From the NCBI GenBank assembly GCA_963513935.1, contig OY740765.1, positions 152,545,830-152,609,829 of the forward strand: 64,000 bases of DNA, written 5' to 3'. Below the pieces are notes generated by a model. The model was not told the DNA's origin and did not search any database. It saw nothing but the letters and a program-made list of their open reading frames with translations. Positions 18,262 through 28,836 of this stretch are shown here, one piece after another. The DNA is from Aphrophora alni. Lineage: Eukaryota; Arthropoda; Insecta; Hemiptera; Aphrophoridae. The first letter of the stretch is position 1. The number at the start of each line of letters is the position of its first letter. The position numbers were made by a program, and so were the translations under genes.

Positions 18262-19035
18262 TGTGATTTTCGATTTCGATCTCCGATTATAGTTCCGAAA
18301 ATTCACTAATTTGTTCATCTTGTGTAACAAACTCACTGGCCGCTGCGATGATTCTCTGTGACTTTCGGATCCTGGTGTTTTCACACTTCTTCATTTGGGG
18401 GGGGGGGGGGGTTAATATATACTGATTACCCTGAGACTTACATATCTTGTTACATACTTAAATCTAAACAGGTTTTCCAATTTTTAGATCTTTGGCTGTA
18501 TCCCTGACCCTACAAAGGTGTGAAAACTATAACTTTTTAATTTTAAATTTTTTTCTTTAATTGCTTGTATACCTTTGCTTTATCAATTATCTCTATACAA
18601 CCCTTTATCAAAATTGACTTTTATTTCTATTTTATTCAATTTTTAATCTTTATCATTTCACCTAACTTTTAAGATATTACATTTAAAAAAATTTCTCTAA
18701 GAATATTTATTCTTATAATTCTTTATTATTTTTTTAAAAAATTTCAAGATTTTTCTTTTTTGACTAATTTTAATATTGTTTGTATTCTTCATTAAAATTT
18801 ATTGCAGCGTGTGCTAATTTCTATGAAATAACCGTAACTGATCCGTATTGCGTACAATTATACATCCTATAACAGTATTATTTCATATTTTCATAATTCA
18901 ACAAATACAGATTGTTTTATTCAAAATCTACCGACATACGATTTTACTGTCATAACGGGTAGGCGAAAGTTGAGTTTAGACCGAGTCATAGGTCAGTTTC
19001 ACTGACTCGCGGTGAACAACAAAGTCGCTTACAAT
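18262..19035. other. Unassigned AT-rich DNA with a 15-G run
   Basis: No gene recognised. A 15-base guanine run lies at 18397-18411. The minus-strand frame 18157-18384 crosses the arm boundary and has no motif. By position this should hold the 3' end and 3' LTR of the errantivirus, but no match to its 5' LTR is visible, so that end has been lost or replaced. Confidence 0.5.
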
Positions 19036-19125
19036 TCAGCCAAACCTTGTATTAGAATTAGATTTTGATTCTTTCATTTTTGACCAAAATATAATCCCAT
19101 ACAACGAATTTCCGTTGTAGAACAA

Positions 19126-19219
19126 ACAACTGTTGTGAAGCCTTTGGGGGAGTATCCATAGTAGTAAGTTATTCCTGGCTGATATATTCGATTTTGATCC
19201 AGCTAAATTCTTAATCTTA
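19126..19219 (+). mobile_element. Fragment of the 322-bp MITE (copy 4)
   Basis: About 94 bp matching one end of the MITE (ACAACTGTTGTGAAGCCTTT through CCAGCTAAATTCTTAATCTTA), corresponding to 26221-26315. The other end is missing; it runs directly into env sequence at 19220. The outer flank GAACAAAC is the same as at copies 1 and 3, which suggests the true terminus may lie a few bases further out than I placed it. Confidence 0.7.
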
Positions 19220-19608
19220 TTGTTTCTTATTAATTCAGGTACCCATTTAACAATACTATCATTAATTTCCAGTGCTGTGTATTGACAATCATTAGTTTTA
19301 ACAGAATGCAAAATAGATTTTTCACAATCTAAATTATTGTGATTCACTAGTTCGTGTGAACACAAAAATTTCGTTCTAATTTTATTTTTACATACATTGT
19401 CTAAACCTATTAGTTTAGTGTCTAATATTAAAATGTTTTTAACTTTAGGAATTATAGTAACATAGTTAGATTCATATTTAGTTGGAATAGGATATAGTTT
19501 ATACAACTTAAACTCTTCTTCTTCTACAATTGGTAACCTTAAAAAATAAACTATTTCGTCATTATTTATTCTACAGCTTATTTCTATTATGTTTTCAAAG
19601 TCCCACAC
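19220..19608 (-). pseudogene. Errantivirus env, C-terminal part
   Basis: A minus-strand open frame whose upstream half reads like the extracellular C-terminal region of insect errantivirus envelope proteins (FLRLPIVEEEEFKLYKLYPIPT, shown here in full only as a short block, then LCSHEL and a C-x-C-type spacing). The frame continues artificially through the MITE fragment to 19036, so the native C-terminus and transmembrane anchor are lost. Between this part and the central part (19609-19834) the frame is broken. Env would mediate fusion in an active relative; this copy cannot. Confidence 0.65.
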
Positions 19609-19834
19609 ATTTTCTATGCTGCCGTTAATGACAACTGATCACCATAAAATTTATGAATTTTTACAATTTCATCAAACAATTTTCTCTTGTGGATATAATA
19701 CTGGGGTGCAATACTCCTAACTTACAAAAGGTTAATGAATTTTCTAAATCTACGATTATGCTCAGTACAATATTATATAGTATATTTAATTGATTAAGTA
19801 TATCTCTAAAATTTCCTAATTCTATAGATTTTTC

Positions 19835-20206
19835 TTATTCTGAATTCATAAACAATAGCTTACTCTTCAATTCATTAAAATTACTTTCCACAACATTTAT
19901 TGTTTTATTAAACTCATCCATAATATTGTTATTAATTATTGTATACTGATAGGACATTTGGTTTATTATGTTAAATTGGTTCTTTCTAATTTCTTCCATA
20001 AAACTGTTATATTTCTGTTCATCGTATGAATCTAGGTTACCTGTTACAAATTTAATTATTGAGCCTAAACCATTAACAATTCCTCTTTTTACCTTTATGT
20101 TGCTATCTTTTTGTACAGTTATTAATTCTAGTTTTCCTTTAATTACTTTTTTGGTGTGATTTATGAACCGAAAATAGTTAATTGTTTCTTTAATTTCGAA
20201 TTTCAT
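19835..20206 (-). pseudogene. Errantivirus env, central part
   Basis: A 123-codon minus-strand frame containing a dibasic cleavage-type site (residues about 38-41) followed by a Gly-rich hydrophobic stretch and GNLDSYDEQKY. This arrangement is typical of the junction between the surface and transmembrane parts of errantivirus Env. The downstream region is rich in Asn/Ile heptads, as expected of the helical part. Separated by stops from both the N-terminal scrap (20233-20385) and the C-terminal part. Confidence 0.7.
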
Positions 20207-20232
20207 ATTTGCCTCAACTTCTAGTTCACAGT

Positions 20233-20385
20233 TTACACATTTTTTTTTCTTCTGAAATATGTCAAGACATCATTAGAGTACAATTCTAAATTATTTAACT
20301 GATTATATATAGGTTTTAAATTATAATAGTGTATAAAAGTATGATAAGATGCTTGTAACTTAGCTAAACTTAATTTAATTGGCAT
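20233..20385 (-). pseudogene. Errantivirus env, N-terminal scrap (50 codons)
   Basis: A short minus-strand frame starting at the Met encoded by 20383-20385 and stopping at 20233-20235. It contains SYHTFIHYYNLKPIYNQL, which resembles the conserved T-F-I-H-Y-Y/F-D/N-L-x-P motif near the start of errantivirus Env. An A-run (20239-20248) at the stop suggests a slippage-type frameshift. It begins only 38 bp after the end of the RNase H frame (20423), leaving no room for integrase. Confidence 0.6.
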
Positions 20386-20422
20386 TATACTTAACTTTTG
20401 ACACTAGGTATTCTTTTATAAA

Positions 20423-21151
20423 TTAATTAATATAGTTTTCAAAATTATTTTCAGACAATTCAACTATTAATCTTAATTTCGATGTTCCAAACAATTTCAC
20501 TATTTTTACTCCTTTGGGTTGGTATTTTACAGTTGATACAAAAATTTGATTTCTACCAAAATTTACCGGCTCGTCCGAAATTGGAATTACTATCGATGTG
20601 TTACCTTCAAAGTTCGAATGGATCGTTTGGTCACTTGTTTCATTAATTTCCTCTTGATTAACAGTGTTGTCTTCTTCTAAGACAAAGTTCACGATCATTG
20701 ATTGGTCATCATCTAATTCTGGAAAATAGAGTAAGGTTGATTCCGCTGCTGTCCTCTCTAACTCTTTTCTTGTGTTATCACGAGGTTTTGTTGAGCTTTT
20801 TTCAGTAATATTCAGCTGAATCCTGGATAGTGCGTCAGCATTTTTATTAGTTTCCCTTTTCTTATATCGTATCTCATAATCATATTCTTTTAGCTTGAGT
20901 CGCCATCTTAAGAGCTTAGAGCTAGGTTCTTTGACAGAAAATAGCCACTGTAACGGTTTGTGATCGGTGAAAATTTTGAATTTTCTCCCAAATAAATATG
21001 GTCTAAAATGTTTGGTCGCCCATACAATCGCGAGTAGCTCTTTTTCAATTGCTGAATAATTGTCCTCTCTATCATTTAAAGTGCGGCTGGCGTAAGCTAT
21101 GGGAAGATCTTGTCCATTATTCTCCTGACTCAAAATTGCTCCCACGGGCAA
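20423..21151 (-). pseudogene. Errantivirus pol: RNase H and linker
   Basis: A 242-codon frame with the RNase H blocks EKELLAIVW (36-44), [10 protein letters not shown] (61-70) and NKNADALSR. The first catalytic segment ([10 protein letters not shown]) is encoded just upstream at about 21140-21180 but in another phase, so at least two frameshifts separate RT from RNase H. The C-terminal 100 residues are the linker that normally leads to the integrase zinc finger; the frame then stops, and env begins within 40 bp. Integrase (HHCC finger and DDE core) is absent. Confidence 0.85.
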
Positions 21152-21169
21152 AATTGCTCGCGTCCGTAG

Positions 21170-22111
21170 TTAGTATAAATTCTTTTTCAAATTTGGGGTA
21201 TTGCAACAGAGAGGTTCATTAGTTAGAATATTTTTACACGTTTCGAAACATTCTACATAATCAGGTTTTTCAATATCAATTTTGGCATTCTTTTTTAAAC
21301 AAGTGGTAAGTGGTTTTGTAATTTTTGCGAAATTTTTTATAAATTTCTGATAATAGCCTAATAGTCCTAGAAATCCTTTTATTTGCTTTGGTGTTTTCGG
21401 GATTGGGTAATTTTTTATTGCTTTTATTTTTTCTGGATTAGGTTTGACTCCATCTGGCGTCACTACATGGTCCAAATATGCAACCTCTTTCCTTAAAAAA
21501 TCCGTTTTATCTAACTGTATTTTAAAATTGGCTTCTCTTAACCTATTAAACACTTCTTTTAACCTACTTATGTGTTCTTGTAAACTAGTGGAGTATATTA
21601 TAATGTCGTCAAGATATACTAAACAAGTTTCGTTCTGAATTCCGCGTAGGATGTAATTCATTATTCTTTGGAACGTTGGTGGGCTGTTCTTTAAACCAAA
21701 GGGCATTCTGAGAAATTCATAATGACCAGTCTCTGTGGAAAATGCGGTCTTGTCTACGCTAAATGGATGCATTTGAACTTGATGAAAACCCGAGGCGAGA
21801 TCCAAGGTCGTGAAATATTGTGATCTGCCTAATTTGTCTAATATGTCAGTAATATTGGGGAGTGGAAATTTGTCATCTATAGTTTTTGCATTAAGACCTC
21901 TAAAGTCAATTACTAGTATAAATTTTTCTTTATTTGAAGCGTCCGTTTTCTTTGGAACAATCCACACAGGTGAGTTCCACGGCGAGTGTGATGGTTGAAT
22001 TATCTTTTGATCGATCATTTTCTGGATTTGCCTGTTTACCTCCTTTCGATAAATTTCAGGATATCGGTAGCTTTTCGTATAAACAGGTATCTCATCTGTT
22101 GTTCTTATCAC
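21170..22111 (-). pseudogene. Errantivirus pol: reverse transcriptase
   Basis: A 313-codon uninterrupted RT domain with D104 (TTLDLASGFH), the FLRMPFGLKNSPPTFQR block (133-149) and the catalytic VYLDDIIIYS (165-174; D168, D169). The thumb/connection block follows (GFLGLLGYYQKFI). All three metal-binding aspartates are present. The frame differs from the upstream protease frame, with the change at about 22108-22111, and ends just before the RNase H start in another frameshift. The class is Ty3/gypsy, errantivirus clade, supported by the env that follows. Confidence 0.92.
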
Positions 22112-22746
22112 ATGCTTGATCTTGTTAGTAAAGGTTGAGTTACTGTTTTCCTGATGAAATATATCTGAGTATTCGAAAATAATTTTAACATCTCTTGTTT
22201 CTCTTCAGAATTCATATGTTCCGTTCTAATTTGGTGCTCATCAAATTTCGACTTTTCGTGTTTTACCATATTAAAATTTACCGTTTTTGTTTGGTTAGTA
22301 TTTAATTCACAAATTTCGTAATTATCTAATTGTTCTATGTACATGAATTCGACAATTAATCGCCTATCTGCTGTTGTGTTGTTAATTACAGGACAATAAC
22401 TTACTCCATTTTCGACTTTTAAAATGCATTGTGGTATTTCCATTCCGTCTTGTTGTCTATAAGATATTATTCCCTCTCCATTGTACATATTACGAATTTT
22501 AATTTTTACTGTCTGTCTAGAACGTGCCCTGTTTACGTAACACGCGCTCTTATTTTCTTTAGGATTCTTATCCTTATTTTCTGAATTTATTTCCTCTGTA
22601 TTAAAAAATTGCATTGATATTTTCTTTTCATAAAATATTAATTTATTATTCACAAAATCCAAAGTGATTTTTAGTTCCCTTATATTGTCAAGTCCAAGTA
22701 GTATGTCAAAATCTTTATGGAAATCAAATAAATAGAATTTAGACAT
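22108..22746 (-). pseudogene. Errantivirus pol: protease tail and pre-RT linker
   Basis: A 212-codon frame in the same phase as the protease frame at 22780-23130. A single TAA at 22780-22782 separates them. DFDILLGLDNIREL (residues 13-26) is the retropepsin I-L-L-G-x-D strand. The remainder is the linker before RT. The last residues overlap the RT frame by 4 bp. Confidence 0.8.
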
Positions 22747-22779
22747 TTTCTTTCCTAATATTGGTAGTTTACAGCTAAA

Positions 22780-23130
22780 TTACTCTTTTGATGTTCCGTG
22801 TGCGGTACTTTCTTCAAACGGTTCTGTTTTTATTGTATTTTTGGACATAGTGAAAGCAATAGACTTTTTTATAAATGATCTGGTACTACCTGTATCTATT
22901 AATATTTTAAAATTAGTTTTCGGATCAATTATATATGGTAAGTGATTTGTCTCATTTTCAATGTGCATTATGGAAAATTTTCTTTTAATGTGGTGAGGCC
23001 ATAAAAAATGATTCTGAACATTTTCGTTTTCTTGTGAAAATCTATAGGCATTGTCTTCCCTAGTAAAGTCATCTAAGTCATATTCATTTTGCATTTCCGG
23101 GATAGTCTTCCGTGAAGTTACAAGCGTCAT
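22780..23130 (-). pseudogene. Errantivirus pol: protease active-site part
   Basis: A 116-codon frame with ILIDTGSTRSFI; D79-T80-G81 is the retropepsin active site. It overlaps the end of gag (23084-23482) by 47 bp in a different phase, as expected for a gag-pol frameshift; by my arithmetic the shift is +1 relative to gag. The frame ends in a TAA after about 110 residues, and the rest of the protease continues in phase at 22746. Confidence 0.8.
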
Positions 23131-24073
23131 CAGTCTGTTCTGTCAATGAAATACTCTGCACCTGGTCCGTTATCTTATCAACTGAATCACTACGAACTTC
23201 CTCCTCAACCGGTTTTTCTGTTATTTGATACAACCTATATTGTTTAATTGGGTTTCCTGTTTGGCGAGTTGATATGCTCATCGGCGTGGGTTGATACATT
23301 TGATTTGTTTTTTGTGTGTGATTTACAAAAGGTTTAAGTTGTTGGCTATGATTTACATAATTTTGTCTATTAAACTGGCCTGAATTGTTTTGTGGATATT
23401 GTTTATGGAGATTTTGAGAGGATGGATAATATTTATTCATAGGTTTACGAATTGGCAGGTTTTTAGGTTTTTGTGGTAGCATTTGCCTATTAGATTAAAA
23501 TAGCTTATTATTTTTAAATTGGAAGTCGTTGGTCAACATATTTAATGCTTCATTTAAAGAGCTGGGATTTTTTGTTCGCATCAAGGATCCTAATGGTTCT
23601 TGAAATCCCCTTAATAACACTCTTAATGCTAATCTTTGTACATAAGCAATTAAAATGTCTTTAGCAACGGTCTTTTCTTTGTTTAGGAAAAAAGCTACTT
23701 GTAAATTTAGTAATTTTTGAACTCGTTCATAAAAATGTAATGGTGATTCACTGTTTTCCTGTTTTAACTCCGCCATTTCTAGGTTTAAGGTAAAGCAATC
23801 TCTATTATCGGAATAACTCGTTAAAAGAATATTTTTGACCTCATCCCAAGCATAAGTATTTGAATTAACTACAATTTCTAGAGCTTGACCCTTGAATTTG
23901 GCAAGAATAGATGAAAACAAATATTCGTTCTGGAAATCTTTAGGGTTATCAGCTACGTAAAATTTCTGTACTATCTTCTCACAAATTGAAATAAACCCAT
24001 TGAGCATGGAGGGTTCGTCACTGTACTCGGGGATTATGTCCAAGTACTCTTTTTTTAAAATTGGGATAGCCAT
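23084..24073 (-). pseudogene. Errantivirus gag, one nonsense codon
   Basis: Starts at the Met encoded at 24071-24073 and reads IPEYSDEPSMLNGFISICEK, characteristic of the errantivirus/gypsy gag capsid start. Residues 1-192 (24073-23495) are open; a TAA at 23495-23497 is followed in the same phase by QMLPQKPKNL and an Asn/Gln-rich tail to 23084. The full gag would be about 330 residues, normal for the group, so one point mutation separates this gag from an open frame. There is no zinc knuckle, as is usual in this clade. The leader 24074-24172 lies between it and the LTR. Confidence 0.85.
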
Positions 24074-24172
24074 TATTAATAATCACTTAACTTACTACTT
24101 ATTCTATACAAGATAATTAAATGAAAATTAATTTTTTAAGTATGATATTATAGAAACAAGTTACAGTTTTCA

Positions 24173-24694
24173 AACAACTGTTGTATAAAATTCTTAAAGA
24201 CGATATTTTCAAAAATTAAATATTTTATACAATTCAATTACTTGAAATTAATTAATAAGATATTAAAAATATTACTTGCAAATTATTTACAATATCATTT
24301 TGAAAATTATTTTATTCTTTTTGTTCTTATTCACAGAACAATATAATAAGACAATAAAATCCTAGTTTTACTCACAGTAGTGTCGTGAATAACTTGGTCA
24401 TTGCAAATACTTGTGGAACAGCTTAGGCGTGATCCTTTTCTCTTTCTTTCTTTGTTTTTCTATCTTCGTTCTTCTTTCTTCGTTTTTCTTTCTTCGTTCT
24501 TCTTTATTCGTTCTTCTTTCTTCGTTTTTCTTTGCAGATATTCGCTCTGCGGTTGTAGACTCCCAATTAACGATCGAAACCGACGGATGTTATATTCACT
24601 AACTTCCTTGAGTGTCTGTTGTCCCGAGAAAAATTAATATGCACTTAATTCTTCTGGAATGTTCTTGTTGTTGTTCGTCCACTTCGTTAATTAT
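24173..24694 (-). repeat. 5' LTR of the errantivirus
   Basis: Lies directly upstream of gag on the minus strand, separated by a leader of about 100 bp. It is the inverse of the isolated LTR at 12607-13125 and has the same internal tract (here TTCTTTCTTCGTT on the plus strand, 24430-24535). It is inserted in BEL pol after TTTCCCGAT, at the same base as the copy at 12607. No duplicate of the target is recognisable because the other end of the element is gone. Exact termini are uncertain by a few bases. Confidence 0.75.
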
Positions 24695-24925
24695 ATCGGG
24701 AAACGCCACTTTATTTTAGATTCCTGGATCAACCTCTCTTTTGTATCTTGAGTCTCAAATGGCTACCTACAAACGATAGTTTTTCTCACACGATAAAAAT
24801 TTTAGACCACTTGCTCACAAAACGCTCGCTATTATCACTAATCGCTAGGATTTACGATCCATGTGGCTGGTTAACACCAGGCATTCCTCTGGACCTTGGG
24901 AGTTTCATTTTATGAGCCACTTCCT
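24695..24925 (+). pseudogene. BEL/Pao pol fragment (copy C): end of RT
   Basis: The plus strand reads FRFLDQPLFCILSLKWLPTN and SLIARIYDPCGWLTP, the conserved block after the BEL/Pao YVDD box (L-G-x-x-W, then R-x-Y-D-P-x-G). Here L-S-L-K-W replaces the L-G-L-K-W seen at 28837-29370. Truncated on the left by the errantivirus LTR; a TGA follows SFIL at about 24915. Confidence 0.8.
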
Positions 24926-25167
24926 GAAACCATTTGAAAGGATTGGAAAACATTTACCAACGAATTAACAGCATTGAAACAATTAAGAATTCTGCGCAAC
25001 CTTCAACTCGATGACGCGAAATATATCCAACTACACGGTTTCTCTCTGAGCAAGGCTACGATGCAGTAATTTACCTACGTATTGTTGACGGTAACAATGT
25101 CATCAAAACTCACATAATAATAGCAAAATCCAAGGTCCCACCTCTAAAATGTATATACCTTCCTCGT

Positions 25168-25556
25168 TTGGAACTATGTGGCGCTCATCTTCTGGCAATA
25201 TTAATAGACTATTCTACTAATCTAATTCAACCCCTTTACCAAATTAACGCAATACGATGTTGGTCTGACTCCACGGTGACTCTATCATGGATAAAAACAC
25301 CATCTGATAATTTAAAGGTCTACGTCGCAAACCGAGTCTCTCAAGTCCAAGAATGGACTCCGCCGGAGGTTTGGTCCCACGTGCCCACCTGTCACAATCC
25401 TGCCGATTGTGCCACGCGAACGACTTCTCCCGCCGCAATTCTCAAACACCCACTGTGGTGGACAGGTCCTCTTTGGTTTCAGCGCTCTGTCCAGGTATGG
25501 CCAAATGCAACACATCCGGTGTTGGACATTATCCTAGAACTTCACGTGAAACCTAT
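25168..25556 (+). pseudogene. BEL/Pao pol fragment (copy C): RNase H-like region
   Basis: The open frame contains MELCGAHLLAIL, the conserved L-E-L-x-A/G-A-x-L-x start of the RNase H-like domain, then CWSDSTVTLSWI with its aspartate, KVYVANRVSQVQEW, and HVPTCHNPADCATR with the canonical N-P-A-D. The BEL part stops after LELHVKP at about 25550; the frame then runs on for 25 codons into spacer S, giving an artificial tail. It is the most open of the three copies. Antisense frames over it (25244-25515) are shadows. Confidence 0.85.
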
Positions 25557-26220
25557 ATATCTAGAGAAATTTGTTAACATGAAATTCAAAAGGACAAAAT
25601 TAATTGAATCAGCCTGTCAATTTTCCAATTAAAATTTATAGTTTAAAAATTAGGAAAACTGTTAATTTATTTTTAATGAACAACGATTTATCCTTTTACA
25701 GAAAAAAAGATTTTACCTAAATCATACATACATATACATGGTGTTATTATTTTAAGAATGAAATGGAAAGATTTATTGTCATCACTTATTTAAATATTGA
25801 GATATTCATTATTTTTAACATATATTTTAACTCATTTCAACATACATTATTAATATAAAAATTAAAATATGTTAATAGTAGAACACATTAACTGGAAAAT
25901 GCTTTTTTTTATGTTGGATTTCATCAGCTGTTTCTTCTATAAACAGTATTTCACCAGGAATCCTGATGATATTTTCATCGCATGACATCTTTAAGAACAA
26001 ATTAACGGGTACTGTTTTATGAATAGATGGCCCTTGATAATGGGTTAATAGTTAAAAGTTATATATTGTAATAATAATATTTAAAATTATAAGTCAATTA
26101 TTCAAATAATATAATTGAATTTATATCTATAAGAAGAAATCCTATAGCATACTTCAATGTCTGAGGGATAATGTGAGGCTTCAATATGTGGGTTGAAAAG
26201 TTGAAGTTTAAGGAGTTCAC
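25551..26220 (-). repeat. Spacer repeat S (copy 2, inverted)
   Basis: Reverse complement of 27533-28195 and of 6807-7465. The junction to BEL (ACGTGAAACC|TATATATCTAG) is the same as in copy 3, so both derive from one rearranged ancestor. Confidence 0.85.
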
Positions 26221-26542
26221 ACAACTGCTGTGAAGCCTTTGGGGGAGTATCCATAGTAGTAAGTTATACCTGGCTGATTGATTCGGTTTTAATCCAGCTA
26301 AGTTCTTAATCTTACTATTTAATGAAAACTAATAAACACTAAAAGCCTAAAATAAACAATAAATCCCTAATATTCGAGAATAACTTATTCATACAGTAAT
26401 AAATGTACATAATCAAGATATAATTCAATCTGTGAGGAAGTGAAAACTATTCACAACGAACACCACACCAACTACAACATTTACCCGTCCATATAAAACT
26501 TATATACTACGGAAACTCCCGCAAAGGCTTCACAAAAGTTGT
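26221..26542 (-). mobile_element. 322-bp MITE (copy 2, inverted)
   Basis: Exactly 322 bp between ACAACTGCTGTGAAGCC and its counterpart GGCTTCACAAAAGTTGT. It abuts the BTB module at 26542, as at copies 1 and 3, so the insertion predates the duplication of the block. Confidence 0.8.
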
Positions 26543-26889
26543 TTGTTTATTGGGATAAATGCCAAGCCAACTTATTGTCATCTTTTGAAAAATTATTTAT
26601 TTCTGCAAAGTTCGTGGATGTAACATTATCAGTCGAATCACAAATGATAAAGTGTCACAAGGTTGTGTTAAATGCGAGCAGTCCATATTTTGAGAAAATC
26701 CTGGCCGAGAATCCATGTCCACATCCGGTGATAATAATCCGTGTAATGAAGTATTGGGAAGTTTTGGCTTTGGTGCATTTTGTTTATCGGGGTGAAATGA
26801 ACATTGAAGAGGAGAATATAGAATTGTTGTTAAAATCAGCTGAGGCTTTACAGATTCGTGGATTAGCTACAGACGCAATTACGTATTAA
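26539..26889 (+). pseudogene. BTB/POZ domain (copy 3)
   Basis: A plus-strand BTB domain with the same blocks as copy 2: WDKCQANLLSSFEKLF, KCHKVVLNASSPYFEKIL, YRGEMNIEEENIELLLKS and EALQIRGL. It lacks a normal start: the apparent first codon is a TTG inside the MITE end. Substitutions such as V-Y-W for V-H-W and R-V-M-K-Y for R-G-M-K-Y are seen. The frame stops at 26889, shortly after the domain. It is the plus-strand partner of the truncated minus-strand copy at 27097-27215, forming the centre of a palindrome-like structure. Confidence 0.75.
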
Positions 26890-27096
26890 AGTGTCAAGTA
26901 GGGAGCCATTGAATTTTGTAGCCCTCAGTCGCTCAGCGGGAAGGGCAGTGTCTGAAAACTAAACAAATAGTTTGGAAATATATTCACAAACATAGTTAAA
27001 TAGTTTTTCATCAAAACAAATCTAATTAAATTGATTTAACAAGTCTTTATATCATAGTCTACCGATACCTAAAAAATTCCAAAACGAGAGTTATGT
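26890..27096 (+). repeat. 3' flank of the BTB module at the palindrome centre
   Basis: Matches 14605-14698 plus 14901-14964 in reverse complement. It ends at AACGAGAGTTATG, where the sequence jumps to a minus-strand BTB fragment; this is the centre point of the mirrored block. Confidence 0.65.
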
Positions 27097-27215
27097 GACA
27101 CTTGATCATTTGTGATTCGACTGATAATGTAACATCCACGAACTTTGCAGAAATAAATAATTTTTGAAACGATGACAATAAGTTGGCTTGGCATTTATCC
27201 CAATGAACAAACATG
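27097..27215 (-). pseudogene. BTB/POZ domain scrap (copy 4)
   Basis: The minus strand encodes about 40 residues from HWDKCQANLLSSF through FVDVTLSVESQMIKCH, then breaks at the palindrome centre. A single-base change gives SFQKLF in place of SFEKLF. It adjoins MITE copy 3. Confidence 0.7.
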
Positions 27216-27532
27216 TGTTTTGAAGCCTTTACGGGAGTTTCTGTAGTATATAAGTTTTATATGGACGGGTAAATGTTGTAGTTGGTGTGGTGTTCGTTGT
27301 GAATAGTTTTCACTTATTCACAGATTGAATTATATCTTGATTATGTACATTTATTACTGTATGAATCAGTTATTCTCGAATATTAGGGATTTGTTGTTTA
27401 TTTTAGGCTTTTAGTGTTTATTAGTTTTCATTAAATAGTAAGATTAAGAATTTAGCTGGATCAAAACCGAATCAATCAGCCAGGTATAACTTACTACTAT
27501 GGATACTCCCCCAAAGGCTTCACAGCAGTTGT
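27211..27532 (+). mobile_element. 322-bp MITE (copy 3)
   Basis: 322 bp, same orientation as copy 1. The left end is mutated (ACATGTGTTTTGAAGCC), the right end intact (GGCTTCACAGCAGTTGT). Confidence 0.8.
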
Positions 27533-28195
27533 TTGAACTCCTTAAACTTCAACTTTTCAACCCACATATTGAAGCCTCACATTATCCCTCAGACATTGAA
27601 GTATGCTATAGGATTTCTTCTTATAGATATAAATTCAATTATATTATTTGAATAATTGACTTATGATTTTAAATATTATTATTACAATTTATAACTTTAA
27701 ACTAATAACCCATTATCAAGGGCCATCAATTCATAAAACAGTAACCGTTAATTTGTTCTTAAAGATGTCATGCGATGAAAATATCATCAGGATTCCTGGT
27801 GAAATACTGTTTATGGAAGAAACAGCTGATGAAATTAACTACAGAAAAAGCATTTTCCAGTTAATGTGTTCTACTATTAACATATTATAATTTTTATATT
27901 AATATTTTATGTTGAAATGAGTTAAAATATATGTTAAAAATAATGAATATCTCAATATTTAAATAAGTGATGACAATGAATCTTTCCATTTCATTCTTAA
28001 AATAATAACACCATGTATATGTATGTATGATTTAGGTAAAATCTTTTTTTCTGTAAAAGGATAAATCGTTGTTCATTAAAAATAAATTAACAGTTTTCCT
28101 AATTTTTAAACTATAAATTTCAATTGGAAAATTGACAGGCTGATTCAAATTATTTTGTCCTTTTGAATTTCATGTTAACAAATTTCTCTAGATAT
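27533..28195 (+). repeat. Spacer repeat S (copy 3)
   Basis: Best-preserved copy. Includes a plus-strand 75-codon frame (27663-27890) with CDENIIRIPGEILFMEE; the equivalent frame is broken in copy 1, so I do not call it a gene. Ends at TCTAGATATAT, then BEL. Confidence 0.75.
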
Positions 28196-28640
28196 ATAGG
28201 TTTCACGTGAAGTTCTGGGATAATGTCCAACACCGGATGTGTTGCATTTGGCCATACCTGGACAGAGCGCTGAAACCAAAGAGGACCTGTCCACCACAGT
28301 GGGTGTTTGAGAATTTCGGAGGGAGAAGTCGTTCGCGTGGCACAATCGGCAGGATTGTGACAGGTGGGTACCTGGAACCAAACCTCCGGCGGAGTTCATT
28401 CTTGGATTTGAGAGACTCGGTTTGCGACGTAGACCTTTAATTTATCAGATGGTGTTTTTATCCATGATGGAGTCACCGTGGAGTCAGACCAACATCGTAT
28501 TGCGTTAATTTGGTAAAGGGGTTGAATTAGATTAGTAGAATAGTCTATTAATATTGCCAGAAGATGAGCGCCACATAGTTCCAAACGAGGAAGTTATATA
28601 CGTTTTAGAGGTGGGACCTTGGATTTTGCAATTATTATGT
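28196..28640 (-). pseudogene. BEL/Pao pol fragment (copy D): RNase H-like region
   Basis: Minus-strand counterpart of 25168-25550. MELCGAHLLAIL and DSTVTPSWIKTPSDKLKVYV are readable in the frame 28396-28584; the leucine of TLSW is changed to Pro. A stop at 28396 and later changes break the frame before the N-P-A-D block. Confidence 0.8.
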
Positions 28641-28836
28641 GAGTTTTGATGACATTGTTACCGTCAACAATACGTGGGTAAACTACTGCATCGTAGCCTT
28701 GCTCAGAGAGAAACCGTGTAGTTGGATATATTTCGCGTCATCGAGTTGAAGGTTGCGCAAAATTCTTAATTGTTTTAATGCTGTTAATTCGTTGGTAAAT
28801 GTTTTCCAATCCTTTCAAATGGTTTCAGGAAGTGGC

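Noticed and set aside
18397..18411. Telomere or telomeric retroelement end
   Set aside because: A pure G-run without TTAGG-type repeats; unique sequence continues on both sides.
21444..22119. Plus-strand open frames within the RT region
   Set aside because: Antisense shadows of a clear reverse transcriptase.
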